Assembly: GCF_001902145.1 (NCBI RefSeq)
Contig: NZ_MRST01000026.1
Span: 426,342 to 490,341 of the forward strand
Source: Pseudomonas fluorescens
GTDB lineage: Bacteria; Pseudomonadota; Gammaproteobacteria; Pseudomonadales; Pseudomonadaceae
Direction of reading: 5' to 3'
Length of the DNA stretch: 64,000 nt
Shown here: positions 28,391 through 38,839 of the stretch, piece after piece
Position numbering within the stretch: the first letter of the stretch is position 1
How the letters are laid out: every line of letters begins with the position of its first letter
The notes under the pieces: generated by a model
Seen by the model: the letters and a program-made list of their open reading frames with translations, nothing else
Told to the model about the DNA's origin: nothing
Database searches by the model: none
Translations under genes and position numbers: made by a program

Positions 28391-29170
28391 ATGCGGATCA
28401 TCAGTGTGAACGTTAATGGTATTCAGGCTGCAGTCGAGCGTGGTTTGCTCAGTTGGCTGCAAGCACAGAATGCCGACGTCATCTGCCTGCAGGACACCCG
28501 TGCCTCCGCCTTTGAACTGGACGACCCAGCCTTCCAACTGGATGGCTACTTCCTTTATGCCTGCGATGCCGAAGTGCCCACCCAAGGTGGCGTGGCTTTG
28601 TACTCGCGGTTGCAACCCAAGGCGGTCATCAGCGGCCTCGGCTTCGAGACAGCCGACCGCTACGGGCGTTACCTGCAAGCCGATTTCGACAAGGTCAGCA
28701 TCGCGACCTTGCTGCTTCCTTCGGGGCAGAACGGCGATGAAGACTTGAACCAGAAATTCAAGCTAATGGACGATTTCGCCCGTTACTTGGACAAACAGCG
28801 ACGCAAACGTCGCGAGTACATTTATTGTGGCTCGCTGTACGTGGCGCAACAGAAGCTGGATATCAAGAACTGGCGCGACAGCCAGCAATCCCCTGGCTTC
28901 CTGGCGCCGGAACGGGCCTGGATGGACGAGATTGTCGGTAACATGGGCTATGTCGATGCCCTGCGCGAAGTCAGCCGCGAAGGCGACCAGTACAGCTGGT
29001 GGCCAGATAACGAACAGGCTGAGATGCTCAACCTGGGCTGGCGTTTCGACTACCAGCTGCTGACGCCTGGCCTGCGCAGGTTCGTACGCAGTGCACGCCT
29101 GCCGCGCCAGCCGCGCTTCTCGCAGCACGCGCCGCTGATCGTGGACTACGACTGGACATTGACCATCTGA
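28391..29170 (+). CDS. crc: Catabolite repression control protein
   Basis: The 259-residue product has exactly the length of Pseudomonas Crc and the exonuclease-endonuclease-phosphatase fold (MRIISVNVNGIQAAV, VICLQDTRA, HAPLIVDYDW). Crc acts with Hfq to block translation of mRNAs with A-rich target motifs, giving carbon catabolite repression. It is divergent from pyrE and ends at a strong terminator. Confidence 0.97.
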   Translation: MRIISVNVNGIQAAVERGLLSWLQAQNADVICLQDTRASAFELDDPAFQLDGYFLYACDAEVPTQGGVALYSRLQPKAVISGLGFETADRYGRYLQADFDKVSIATLLLPSGQNGDEDLNQKFKLMDDFARYLDKQRRKRREYIYCGSLYVAQQKLDIKNWRDSQQSPGFLAPERAWMDEIVGNMGYVDALREVSREGDQYSWWPDNEQAEMLNLGWRFDYQLLTPGLRRFVRSARLPRQPRFSQHAPLIVDYDWTLTI

Positions 29171-29187
29171 GGTCTTTTTCCAGGTAC

Positions 29188-29217
29188 AAAAAAACCGACA
29201 GTGATGTCGGTTTTTTT
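29188..29217. terminator. Bidirectional terminator between crc and the DUF4870 gene
   Basis: Seven A plus ccgaca pair perfectly with tgtcgg plus seven T around a 4-base loop, a 13-bp stem working in both directions. Confidence 0.92.
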
Positions 29218-29229
29218 GTGGCCGCTCGG

Positions 29230-29598
29230 TTACTTGACCAGGCGCCAGGTCCACGGATAGCGATAGGCAATGCCTTTGTTGGCCTTGATACCGGCGATGA
29301 TCGTCAATATCAACGCACCAATCACCAGCACGGTCATCAGCAAGAAGCCAACGACCACGAAGCCCAGCAACAGGCACACCAGCCAGGCGATCGCCACAGT
29401 GATCTGGAAATTCAGCGCCTCCTTGCCCTGGTCATCGATGAGCGGGTCCATGTCCTTCTTGAACTGCCACAGGATCAACGGCCCCAGCAAGCTGCCGAAG
29501 GGGAATACCAACCCCAGGAATGCCGCAAAATGACACAACATTGCCCACTGGCGTACTTCCTTGGACGGTGCCGGAACCGGCAACCGGCTGTCATTCAT
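29230..29598 (-). CDS. DUF4870 domain membrane protein
   Basis: The 122-residue product has about three membrane segments (HFAAFLGLVFPFGSLLGPLI, ITVAIAWLVCLLLGFVVVGF, LLMTVLVIGALILTIIAGI) and the family pattern LILWQFKKDMDPLIDDQGKEALNFQ. The role of DUF4870 proteins is unknown. It follows rph by 21 bases on the same strand and is probably cotranscribed. AAGGAG precedes the ATG. Confidence 0.85.
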   Translation of the reverse strand: MNDSRLPVPAPSKEVRQWAMLCHFAAFLGLVFPFGSLLGPLILWQFKKDMDPLIDDQGKEALNFQITVAIAWLVCLLLGFVVVGFLLMTVLVIGALILTIIAGIKANKGIAYRYPWTWRLVK

Positions 29599-29619
29599 GG
29601 CGTTTCTCCTTGGGCCGGC

Positions 29620-30342
29620 TCAGTCAGCCAGCGCAGCGTTCTGCAATTCAAAGATTTCGGTCATGCCTTTCTGGGCCAAGGCCAGCATGGCGTTCAGCTC
29701 AGCCGGCTGGAATGGCGCGCCTTCGGCAGTGCCCTGCACTTCGATGAAACCACCGGTGCTGGTCATGACCACGTTGAGGTCGGTCTCAGCGGCCGAGTCT
29801 TCCAGGTAGTCCAGGTCCAGCACAGGCTCGCCCTGGTACATGCCGACCGACACAGCGGCGATCATCTGCTTGAGCGGGTCACCCGCTTTCAGGCCGCCGC
29901 GCTTCTTGATGACTTTCAAAGCGTCAACCAGGGCCACCATGGCGCCGGTAATGGATGCCGTGCGGGTACCGCCGTCAGCCTGGATCACGTCGCAGTCGAC
30001 GTAGAGGGTGACGTCACCCAGCTTGGACATATCCAGGGCGGCACGCAGGGAACGGCCGATCAGGCGCTGGATTTCCAGGGTACGCCCGCCTTGCTTGCCA
30101 CGGCTGGCTTCACGCTGGTTACGCTCGCCAGTGGCGCGCGGCAGCATGCCGTATTCAGCGGTCAACCAACCCTGGCCCTGGCCTTTGAGGAAGCGTGGCA
30201 CGCCGTTTTCGACGCTGACAGTGCAGATGACCTTGGTATCGCCAAACTCGACCAGTACAGATCCCTCGGCGTGTTTGGTGTAGTTGCGGGTGATGCGGAT
30301 CGAGCGGAGCTGATCGGCAGCGCGACCACTTGGACGTTTCAT
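29620..30342 (-). CDS. rph: Ribonuclease PH
   Basis: The 240-residue product is a phosphorolytic 3'-5' exoribonuclease that trims tRNA 3' ends ([59 protein letters not shown]). The ATG at 30342 gives the normal N-terminus; the frame is open 13 codons further. It is divergent from yicC across a REPIN. Unlike E. coli K-12 rph there is no sign of a frameshift. Confidence 0.96.
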   Translation of the reverse strand: MKRPSGRAADQLRSIRITRNYTKHAEGSVLVEFGDTKVICTVSVENGVPRFLKGQGQGWLTAEYGMLPRATGERNQREASRGKQGGRTLEIQRLIGRSLRAALDMSKLGDVTLYVDCDVIQADGGTRTASITGAMVALVDALKVIKKRGGLKAGDPLKQMIAAVSVGMYQGEPVLDLDYLEDSAAETDLNVVMTSTGGFIEVQGTAEGAPFQPAELNAMLALAQKGMTEIFELQNAALAD

Positions 30343-30484
30343 AGGGGATACCTGTACTGAGGACGAAAAACTGCCGAGCATTATAGAGCCGCAAGCCGGT
30401 TCGGGGCACTTCTAAAAAATCCGGTTACCAATGCCCGGGTTTGGGCACCCCCCTCCCACTGCGCTACAATCCTGCGCCTCCAGA

Positions 30485-30586
30485 CTGTAGGAGCGAGCTT
30501 GCTCGCGAAAAACGCCAACATTTACGGGGGCTTCCTGATTCAGCGCGGCGCCCTTGCGTTCTTCGCGAGCAAGCTCGCTCCTACAG
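30485..30586. repeat. REPIN
   Basis: A 102-bp inverted pair of taggagcgagcttgctcg between divergent rph and yicC. Its position in a divergent promoter region is less usual than between convergent genes. Confidence 0.95.
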
Positions 30587-30629
30587 GTCGGCCTGACCAA
30601 TTTCTATTTATCCAACGCGAGGTACCTCC

Positions 30630-32124
<1,495 letters not shown>

Positions 32125-32192
32125 TTGGCCCTTCCCAAAACAGCTGCAAGAGCCTTACATTGGCACTTGTAGCGGTTTTGCGAAGGCCTGCG

Positions 32193-32228
32193 AAAAATCA
32201 GCGCTTCCCTAAACGCTGGTGATTTTTT
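32193..32228 (+). terminator. Terminator between gmk and rpoZ
   Basis: aaaaatc-agcg pairs with cgct-gg-tgattttt with a two-base bulge, followed by a T-run. It separates gmk from rpoZ, which must then have its own promoter in the 60 bases left. Confidence 0.55.
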
Positions 32229-32291
32229 AAACTGCTCAGTCCGCTCGCCCAACCGGGCAGCGCGCATCTTGCATTCGCTCCGAGGAATACC

Positions 32292-32555
32292 ATGGCCCGC
32301 GTAACCGTTGAAGACTGCCTAGAACACGTGGATAACCGCTTTGAGCTGGTCATGCTCTCTACCAAGCGTGCCCGTCAACTGGCCACTGGCGGCAAAGAGC
32401 CCCTGGTCCAGTGGGAAAACGACAAGCCTACCGTTGTAGCCCTGCGTGAAATCGCTGAAGGCCTGATGAGCTACGAGTTCATCGCCAACGCCGAAATCGT
32501 TGAAGACGAACCGCTGTTTGCAGCGTTCGAAGGCGAGTCCAACGAGGACGTCTAA
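32292..32555 (+). CDS. rpoZ: RNA polymerase omega subunit
   Basis: The 87-residue product [20 protein letters not shown]... is typical omega, which binds the beta' subunit and forms part of the ppGpp site. The gene precedes spoT by 60 bases. GAGG lies six bases before the ATG. Confidence 0.97.
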   Translation: MARVTVEDCLEHVDNRFELVMLSTKRARQLATGGKEPLVQWENDKPTVVALREIAEGLMSYEFIANAEIVEDEPLFAAFEGESNEDV

Positions 32556-32615
32556 GCCTATGCCTGGTCGACGTAGCACGGCGCGGGGTCACAGCCATCG
32601 GCAGGAGTTCACACT

Positions 32616-34721
32616 TTGCCGAGCATAGACGCCCTCGCCGATCGCTTATCGGCCTACCTCGGCGCAGACCAGGTCAACCTGGTTCGCCGAGCGTATTTCT
32701 ACGCCGAACAAGCCCACGACGGCCAACGCCGACGTAGCGGCGAGGCGTATGTCACCCATCCTCTTGCGGTGGCCAATATTCTTGCCGACATGCACATGGA
32801 CCATCAGAGCCTGATGGCCGCGATGCTGCATGACGTGATCGAAGACACCGGCATCGCCAAGGAAGCGCTCAGTGCGCAATTTGGCGAAACCGTGGCCGAT
32901 CTGGTCGATGGGGTCAGCAAGCTGACCCAGATGAACTTCGAAACCAAGGCCGAAGCCCAGGCGGAAAACTTCCAGAAGATGGCCATGGCCATGGCCCGAG
33001 ACATTCGGGTGATCCTGGTCAAGCTGGCCGACCGGCTGCACAACATGCGCACGCTGGAAGTGCTGTCCGGCGAAAAGCGCCGGCGCATCGCCAAGGAAAC
33101 CCTGGAAATCTATGCGCCCATCGCCAACCGGCTGGGCATGCACGCCATTCGTATCGAATTCGAAGACCTGGGCTTCAAGGCCATGCACCCCATGCGTTCG
33201 GCGCGCATCTACCAGGCGGTCAAGCGCGCACGGGGCAACCGCAAGGAAATCGTCAACAAGATCGAAGAGTCCCTGAGCCATTGCCTGGCGATCGACGAGA
33301 TCGAGGGCGAGGTCAGCGGCCGGCAGAAGCACATCTACGGCATCTACAAAAAGATGCGCGGCAAGCGTCGGGCCTTCAACGAGATCATGGACGTCTATGC
33401 GTTCCGGATCATCGTCGACAAGGTCGATACCTGCTACCGCGTACTGGGTGCTGTACACAATTTGTACAAACCCCTGCCGGGTCGCTTCAAGGACTACATC
33501 GCAATTCCCAAGGCCAACGGCTACCAGTCGCTGCATACCACCCTGTTTGGCATGCACGGCGTGCCGATCGAGATCCAGATCCGCACCCGCGAAATGGAAG
33601 AGATGGCCAACAACGGCATCGCCGCCCACTGGCTGTACAAATCCAGCGGCGACGAACAGCCCAAAGGCACCCATGCCCGCGCGCGCCAATGGGTCAAGGG
33701 CGTGCTGGAAATGCAGCAACGCGCCGGCAACTCCCTGGAATTTATCGAAAGCGTGAAGATCGACCTGTTCCCGGACGAGGTCTACGTGTTCACGCCCAAA
33801 GGCCGGATCATGGAGCTGCCCAAAGGCTCCACGGCGGTCGACTTCGCCTACGCAGTGCACACCGATGTCGGCAACAGCTGCATCGCCTGTCGGATCAACC
33901 GGCGCCTGGCCCCGCTGTCCGAACCGCTGCAAAGCGGTTCCACGGTGGAGATCGTCAGCGCACCGGGCGCTCGCCCGAACCCGGCCTGGCTCAACTTTGT
34001 GGTCACCGGCAAGGCACGTACGCATATTCGCCACGCGCTGAAATTGCAGCGCCGCTCCGAGTCCATCAGCCTGGGCGAACGCCTGCTGAACAAGGTGCTC
34101 AACGGCTTCGACAGCGCCCTGGACAAGATCCCGCAAGAGCGCGTGCAAGCGATGCTCCACGAGTACCGCCAGGAAACCATCGAAGACCTGCTGGAAGATA
34201 TCGGCCTGGGCAACCGCATGGCCTACGTGGTTGCGCGCCGCCTGCTGGGCGAAGGCGAACAGTTGCCGAGCCCTGAAGGCCCGCTGGCGATTCGCGGCAC
34301 CGAGGGCCTGGTGCTCAGCTACGCCAAATGTTGCACGCCGATCCCGGGCGACCCGATTGTCGGCCACTTGTCCGCAGGCAAGGGCATGGTTGTGCATCTG
34401 GACAACTGCCGCAACATCACCGAAATCCGCCACAACCCGGAAAAATGCATCCAGCTCTCTTGGGCCAAGGATGTCACCGGCGAATTCAACGTCGAGCTGC
34501 GGGTGGAGCTGGAACACCAGCGCGGCCTCATCGCCCTGCTGGCCAGCAGCGTCAACGCCGCCGACGGCAATATCGAGAAAATCAGCATGGACGAACGCGA
34601 TGGTCGCATCAGCGTGGTCCAACTGGTGGTCAGCGTGCACGACCGCGTGCACCTGGCCCGCGTGATCAAAAAGTTGCGCGCCTTGACCGGTGTGATCCGC
34701 ATCACCCGCATGCGTGCATAA
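32616..34721 (+). CDS. spoT: Bifunctional (p)ppGpp synthetase/hydrolase SpoT
   Basis: The 701-residue product has the HD hydrolase domain (AMLHDVIEDTG near residue 68-78), the RelA/SpoT synthetase region (YRVLGAVHNLYKPLPGRFKDY, IAIPKANGYQSLHT), a TGS domain (VYVFTPKGRIMELPKGSTAVDFAY, about residue 390) and a C-terminal ACT domain. The intact HD motif indicates a hydrolase-competent enzyme, so SpoT rather than RelA. It starts at TTG with AGGAG eight bases upstream; no in-frame ATG gives a complete N-terminus. Confidence 0.97.
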   Translation: MPSIDALADRLSAYLGADQVNLVRRAYFYAEQAHDGQRRRSGEAYVTHPLAVANILADMHMDHQSLMAAMLHDVIEDTGIAKEALSAQFGETVADLVDGVSKLTQMNFETKAEAQAENFQKMAMAMARDIRVILVKLADRLHNMRTLEVLSGEKRRRIAKETLEIYAPIANRLGMHAIRIEFEDLGFKAMHPMRSARIYQAVKRARGNRKEIVNKIEESLSHCLAIDEIEGEVSGRQKHIYGIYKKMRGKRRAFNEIMDVYAFRIIVDKVDTCYRVLGAVHNLYKPLPGRFKDYIAIPKANGYQSLHTTLFGMHGVPIEIQIRTREMEEMANNGIAAHWLYKSSGDEQPKGTHARARQWVKGVLEMQQRAGNSLEFIESVKIDLFPDEVYVFTPKGRIMELPKGSTAVDFAYAVHTDVGNSCIACRINRRLAPLSEPLQSGSTVEIVSAPGARPNPAWLNFVVTGKARTHIRHALKLQRRSESISLGERLLNKVLNGFDSALDKIPQERVQAMLHEYRQETIEDLLEDIGLGNRMAYVVARRLLGEGEQLPSPEGPLAIRGTEGLVLSYAKCCTPIPGDPIVGHLSAGKGMVVHLDNCRNITEIRHNPEKCIQLSWAKDVTGEFNVELRVELEHQRGLIALLASSVNAADGNIEKISMDERDGRISVVQLVVSVHDRVHLARVIKKLRALTGVIRITRMRA

Positions 34722-34745
34722 CCGATCCATTACAAGGAGTCATTC

Positions 34746-35126
34746 ATGACCAAGACAGTTATCACCAGCGATAAAGCTCCAGCCGCCATCGGCACTTATT
34801 CCCAGGCGATCAAGGTGGGCAACACCGTTTACATGTCCGGCCAGATCCCGCTGGACCCAAAGACCATGGAACTGGTTGAAGGCTTCGAAGCCCAGACCGT
34901 ACAGGTCTTTGAAAACCTCAAGTCCGTGGCTGAAGCTGCCGGTGGTTCGTTCAAGGACATCGTCAAGCTGAACATCTTCCTCACCGACCTGAGCCACTTC
35001 GCCAAGGTCAACGAGATCATGGGCAAGTACTTTGAACAACCTTACCCAGCCCGCGCCGCCATCGGCGTTGCCGCCCTGCCAAAGGGCGCACAGGTTGAGA
35101 TGGACGCCATTCTGGTCATCGAGTAA
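34746..35126 (+). CDS. ridA: RidA family enamine/imine deaminase
   Basis: The 126-residue product is a canonical RidA ([50 protein letters not shown], with the conserved arginine in PARAAIGV). It hydrolyses 2-aminoacrylate formed by PLP enzymes. It follows spoT by 24 bases, as in PAO1 (PA5338-PA5339). AAGGAG precedes the ATG. It differs clearly from the paralogue in the dad operon. Confidence 0.95.
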   Translation: MTKTVITSDKAPAAIGTYSQAIKVGNTVYMSGQIPLDPKTMELVEGFEAQTVQVFENLKSVAEAAGGSFKDIVKLNIFLTDLSHFAKVNEIMGKYFEQPYPARAAIGVAALPKGAQVEMDAILVIE

Positions 35127-35131
35127 AACAC

Positions 35132-35157
35132 CGGCGCAGCCCCAACAGGCTGCGCCG
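35132..35157 (+). terminator. Hairpin after ridA
   Basis: A perfect 10-bp stem (cggcgcagcc/ggctgcgccg) with a 6-base loop lies six bases after the ridA stop codon. The following T content is weak, so termination may be partial and the lipoprotein gene may be read through. Confidence 0.5.
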
Positions 35158-35181
35158 ACTTCGTTTCAGAAGGATTTCGTA

Positions 35182-35925
35182 ATGCGCAAAGCGCTTGTAG
35201 CGTCCTCGTTGCTCGCCCTGTTGCTCGGCGGCTGTGCCAGCAACCCCGCCGACCTGGATGTGAGCGGTACCTGGATCAACCAGGCCGCCATCGACGCGGC
35301 GGCCAAGGGCGGCCCTTTGCGGGAAGCCCTGCAGTCCTATGGCCCCAACCTCGAGTGGGAGGTCAACACCAAGGCCTTGCAGGCGCGCTACTACAACGGT
35401 TTTGAAGTGGCGGAAGGCAAGTTGTCGGGTGAAAAACCCGGCGCGTGGAGCGTGGACTTCTATGGCAGCTCAGCCACCGAACTCAAGCGCAAAGGCAAGC
35501 AACTGCTGCAAGTGGCCAACGACAATGAGCCCGAACAGCTGTTTGCCCGCGCCAAAGAACCCGCACCAGAAGGCGCACCATTGGGCGCCAACTTCGAGCA
35601 GGCACTGTACGCAGCGTACATGGGCGGCGACTGGAAGATCACCGACGGTGTTGGCAACGGCGCCACTGTGCAGTTCCAGGCCAATGGCAAGGTAGCAGGC
35701 CTGCCAGGTGCTGATCAGTACTCACTCTGCCTGGCCGGAGACTGCGCCTCCATGAGCAGCGGCTACGACAGCATCTGGTTGCAACTGAACGGCAAGGGCA
35801 ACCCATGGATCTTTGCGCGCAAGGACAAACAGCTGGAGATTTTCCAGGCAATCAATACGGCGCAGGCCGACGAAGTGCCTTCGTTTACGCCTGGGCCGCG
35901 CCAGTGGCTACTGGAAAAACAGTGA
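35182..35925 (+). CDS. Predicted lipoprotein, first of a tandem paralogous pair
   Basis: The 247-residue product has a lipoprotein signal ending in LLLGGC and a periplasmic or outer-membrane body. I do not recognise a named family. Notable parts are SGTWINQAAIDAAA after the lipid anchor, YMGGDWKI, YSLCLAGDCA with two cysteines five apart, and the C-terminus GPRQWLLEKQ. The gene at 36002-36736 encodes a clear homologue with the same landmarks. AGGA precedes the ATG. Localisation is well supported; function is unknown. Confidence 0.85.
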   Translation: MRKALVASSLLALLLGGCASNPADLDVSGTWINQAAIDAAAKGGPLREALQSYGPNLEWEVNTKALQARYYNGFEVAEGKLSGEKPGAWSVDFYGSSATELKRKGKQLLQVANDNEPEQLFARAKEPAPEGAPLGANFEQALYAAYMGGDWKITDGVGNGATVQFQANGKVAGLPGADQYSLCLAGDCASMSSGYDSIWLQLNGKGNPWIFARKDKQLEIFQAINTAQADEVPSFTPGPRQWLLEKQ

Positions 35926-35935
35926 TGCAGAACAC

Positions 35936-35957
35936 AGGAGCCCAAGGGCTCCTTTTT
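35936..35957 (+). terminator. Terminator between the two lipoprotein genes
   Basis: aggagccc pairs with gggctcct and a T5 run follows, directly after the first lipoprotein gene, so the second copy should have its own promoter or depend on read-through. Confidence 0.75.
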
Positions 35958-36001
35958 CTTTAGTCTGCGTCATGGTTTTTCACCCCAGAACGGATTGCCC
36001 C

Positions 36002-36736
36002 ATGCACAAGTTACTTATCCTCAGCCTGCTCCTGTTGGGCGGCTGTAAACATGCGCCGCAACCCGAAGACATCAGCGGACGGTGGATCAACCAGGCAGCC
36101 ATCGATTCAGCAGCCCAAGGTCGGCCCTTGCTGCGAGCCATTGATGCACATGGCTTGAACCTGGAATGGAATATCGACACTCAAGGCGCCAAGGCGCAAT
36201 TCAGCAATGCGTTCGAACAGGGTGAAGGCCGATTGGTGCCAGAGGCACCGGGCAAGTGGGCCGTCGACTACAACGGCCATGACACCGACGAGCTGCAATT
36301 GGACGGCAATCAGTTGATCCAGCAGACCAGCAAAAATGTCGCAGCCCAAGTGTTCAGACGCCCCGCCCATCCAGCCCCTGCGAGTGCAAAACGGGGCACA
36401 ACGTTCAGACAGGCATTGAATTCAGCCTATATGGGCGGACAGTGGACGATCATTGAAGGTCAAGGCCGCGGCAATACCGTAGCGTTCAAGGCTGATGGCA
36501 GCCTCTCGGGACTGGCACAGCACGATCAGTACAAACTTTGCCTGGGCGGCGATTGCGCCACTCAAGGTGCAGGCCATGATACCCTCTACTTGGGTCGGGG
36601 TGATGTCGGTGACGAGTGGATATTCGTGCGTTATGGCAACCGAATGGAAATTCTGAAAGCGATCAATCAATCCCAGGCGGACGAAATTCCCCAACTCGCT
36701 CCAGGCCCACGCCAATGGCTGCTGGAAAAACAATAG
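36002..36736 (+). CDS. Predicted lipoprotein, second of the tandem paralogous pair
   Basis: The 244-residue product has a lipoprotein signal ending in LLLGGC. It aligns over its full length with the preceding product: SGRWINQAAIDSAA, YMGGQWTI, YKLCLGGDCA and an identical C-terminal GPRQWLLEKQ, with much divergence between these blocks. The pair arose by tandem duplication that is old enough for the middle parts to differ. Function is unknown; the two conserved cysteines could form a disulphide. Confidence 0.83.
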   Translation: MHKLLILSLLLLGGCKHAPQPEDISGRWINQAAIDSAAQGRPLLRAIDAHGLNLEWNIDTQGAKAQFSNAFEQGEGRLVPEAPGKWAVDYNGHDTDELQLDGNQLIQQTSKNVAAQVFRRPAHPAPASAKRGTTFRQALNSAYMGGQWTIIEGQGRGNTVAFKADGSLSGLAQHDQYKLCLGGDCATQGAGHDTLYLGRGDVGDEWIFVRYGNRMEILKAINQSQADEIPQLAPGPRQWLLEKQ

Positions 36737-36810
36737 GCTGCTGGCGAGGGCCGCGTGGAAATTGCCTCCATCCACCTGGTCTCATCGCCTGCAAGCCCTA
36801 CACGGGGTCG

Positions 36811-37662
36811 TTAACCGTTGAGGATGGCTGTGTAGCCTTCGCGATAGCTTGGGTAGGTCGGCACCCAACCCAGCGCCTTTGCGCGGGCATTGCTGCATTG
36901 CTTGCTGCCGGCACGGCGCACACTGGCGTCTTCCGACCATTGCGTTACGCCCAGATACGCGCGCAGCCAAGCCACCACTTCAGCCAGCGGCGCGGGTGCA
37001 TCATCCACGCCAATGTAGACCTTCTCCAGCGAGCCGCCCTGCTCCACATGCCGCAGCAAAAAGGCTAACAAGCCTGCTGCATCATCCGCGTGAATCCGGT
37101 TGCCATATAAAGGCGGATCAATCGCCACGCGATAGCCTTGACGCACCTGGGTCAACAGCCATTCACGGCCCGGCCCGTAGATCCCGGTCAACCGCACGAT
37201 GGTGGCGGGGATACCACTGTTGAGGGCCACTTGCTCAGCCTCCAGCATCACCTGCCCGGAATAACCCTTCGCTTGGGTCTCTGACGTTTCGTCGACCCAC
37301 TCGCCGTTCTGCTGCCCATAAACACTGCTGCTGGAGACAAACAGCAAATGCCTGGGCGTCTGGCCGTAGTCTTCCAGCCACTCCAGCACATGCAGCAACC
37401 CTTGCACGTAGGCGGCGCGATAGCCGGCTTCGTCGTGGTCAGTGGCGGCGGCGCAGTACACCAGGTAATCCACCCCGCCGATGGGCCAGGTGTCAGGGCA
37501 GTCCTTTTTGAACAGGTCGCCGGCGATGCCAATCACCCCGTCGGGCAGGCGTGAAATATCGCGGCGCAGGCCGTGAACCTCCCATTCCGAGGCCAGCAAT
37601 TGGCTAGCCAGCCGACTACCCACATCACCGCAACCGGCAATCACAACAGAAGGCACAGACAT
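36811..37662 (-). CDS. NAD(P)-binding SDR/epimerase family protein (YeeZ-like)
   Basis: The 283-residue product has an N-terminal Rossmann motif VVIAGCGDVGSRLASQLL and SDR-like blocks (VSSSSVYGQQ, RLTGIYGPGREWLL, NRIHADDAAGLL). In place of the YxxxK catalytic pair I see GYSGQVMLEAE, lacking the lysine, so it may bind NAD(P) without classic epimerase chemistry. GGAG seven bases before the ATG at 37662 decides the start. It is divergent from exbB; the substrate is unknown. Confidence 0.82.
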   Translation of the reverse strand: MSVPSVVIAGCGDVGSRLASQLLASEWEVHGLRRDISRLPDGVIGIAGDLFKKDCPDTWPIGGVDYLVYCAAATDHDEAGYRAAYVQGLLHVLEWLEDYGQTPRHLLFVSSSSVYGQQNGEWVDETSETQAKGYSGQVMLEAEQVALNSGIPATIVRLTGIYGPGREWLLTQVRQGYRVAIDPPLYGNRIHADDAAGLLAFLLRHVEQGGSLEKVYIGVDDAPAPLAEVVAWLRAYLGVTQWSEDASVRRAGSKQCSNARAKALGWVPTYPSYREGYTAILNG

Positions 37663-37754
37663 CACAAAACTCCATTCTTAAAGGCGCAGATTAGCCGCCA
37701 GAGATGACCAACGGCCAGAAAAAGCACAAATAAAGTTACTGTATTACTTCTGTT

Positions 37755-37779
37755 AACAAGAATTACTTGCAATAATAAC
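37755..37779. promoter_or_regulatory. Fur-box-like sequence upstream of exbB
   Basis: An AT-rich stretch containing caagaattacttgcaataat resembles Pseudomonas Fur sites and sits 71 bases before exbB, the first gene of an iron-uptake energising operon. The match is imperfect. Confidence 0.4.
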
Positions 37780-37849
37780 CGCCCATTTGTCCTCGACCCC
37801 TCGGGTCTGGAAGGACGATCACCCATTTTTTCTCTCAGGTCCGGCCAGC

Positions 37850-38833
37850 ATGACACGTCATACAAACCCCGCTTCGCCAACCAAGCTTCACAGCCCCACC
37901 CGTGCCTGGCGTGCGATTGCTGCGATGCTGTTCAGCGTACTGCTGGCACCGACCGCCGCATTCGCTGACGCCACTGCCCCCGCCGCTCCGGCAGCTGCCG
38001 AGCAAAACACCACTGCCCCGGCGGCGCCTGCCGTCGCGCCAGTGGCCACCGACCCGGCCCAGGCCGCCGGCGCTGCCGCACCTGGCGACGAAACCGGCGT
38101 GGTGCTGGAAGAAGACAACACCCTGGGCATGGCCCACGACTTGTCGCCATGGGGCATGTACCAGAATGCTGACGTGGTGGTGAAAGCCGTGATGATCGGC
38201 CTGGCCATTGCCTCGATCATCACCTGGACCATCTGGATTGCCAAAGGCTTCGAGCTGTTGGGCGCCAAGCGTCGCCTGCGCGCTGAAATCGTCCACCTGA
38301 AAAAAGCCACCACTCTCAAGGAAGCGAGCGAAACCGCGACCAAGAAGGGCACCCTGGCCAACCTGCTGGTGCACGACGCGCTGGAAGAAATGCGCCTGTC
38401 GGCCAACACCCGCGAAAAAGAAGGCATCAAGGAGCGCGTCAGCTTCCGCCTGGAGCGCCTGGTGGCCGCCTGCGGCCGTAACATGAGCAGCGGCACCGGC
38501 GTACTCGCTACCATCGGTTCCACCGCACCCTTCGTCGGCCTGTTCGGTACCGTGTGGGGCATCATGAACAGCTTCATCGGTATCGCCAAAACCCAGACCA
38601 CCAACCTCGCCGTCGTTGCCCCCGGCATCGCCGAAGCTCTGCTGGCTACCGCCCTGGGCCTGGTTGCCGCAATTCCTGCGGTGGTCATCTACAACGTCTT
38701 CGCCCGTTCGATCGCCGGCTACAAGGCTCAGGTATCGGATGCGTCGGCAGAAGTCCTGTTGCTCGTCAGCCGTGACCTCGATCACCTGCCTACCGAGCGC
38801 AGCTCGCAACCGCACATGGTGAAAGTGGGGTAA
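37850..38833 (+). CDS. exbB: TonB-system biopolymer transport protein ExbB
   Basis: The 327-residue product has a signal-like N-terminus, an Ala/Pro-rich periplasmic segment (about residues 40-85), then the MotA/TolQ/ExbB fold with three membrane helices (AVMIGLAIASIITWTIWIA, TIGSTAPFVGLFGTVWGIM, AEALLATALGLVAAIPAVV). ExbB and ExbD form the proton channel that energises TonB. The extended N-terminus is typical of this Pseudomonas type. It heads an exbB-exbD-tonB operon. Confidence 0.95.
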   Translation: MTRHTNPASPTKLHSPTRAWRAIAAMLFSVLLAPTAAFADATAPAAPAAAEQNTTAPAAPAVAPVATDPAQAAGAAAPGDETGVVLEEDNTLGMAHDLSPWGMYQNADVVVKAVMIGLAIASIITWTIWIAKGFELLGAKRRLRAEIVHLKKATTLKEASETATKKGTLANLLVHDALEEMRLSANTREKEGIKERVSFRLERLVAACGRNMSSGTGVLATIGSTAPFVGLFGTVWGIMNSFIGIAKTQTTNLAVVAPGIAEALLATALGLVAAIPAVVIYNVFARSIAGYKAQVSDASAEVLLLVSRDLDHLPTERSSQPHMVKVG

Positions 38834-38839
38834 TCGGCC

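Noticed and set aside
32646-34730. Open frame of 694 codons opposite spoT
   Set aside because: SpoT is certain on the + strand; the reverse frame is open because of GC-biased third positions and has no recognisable domain or start signal.
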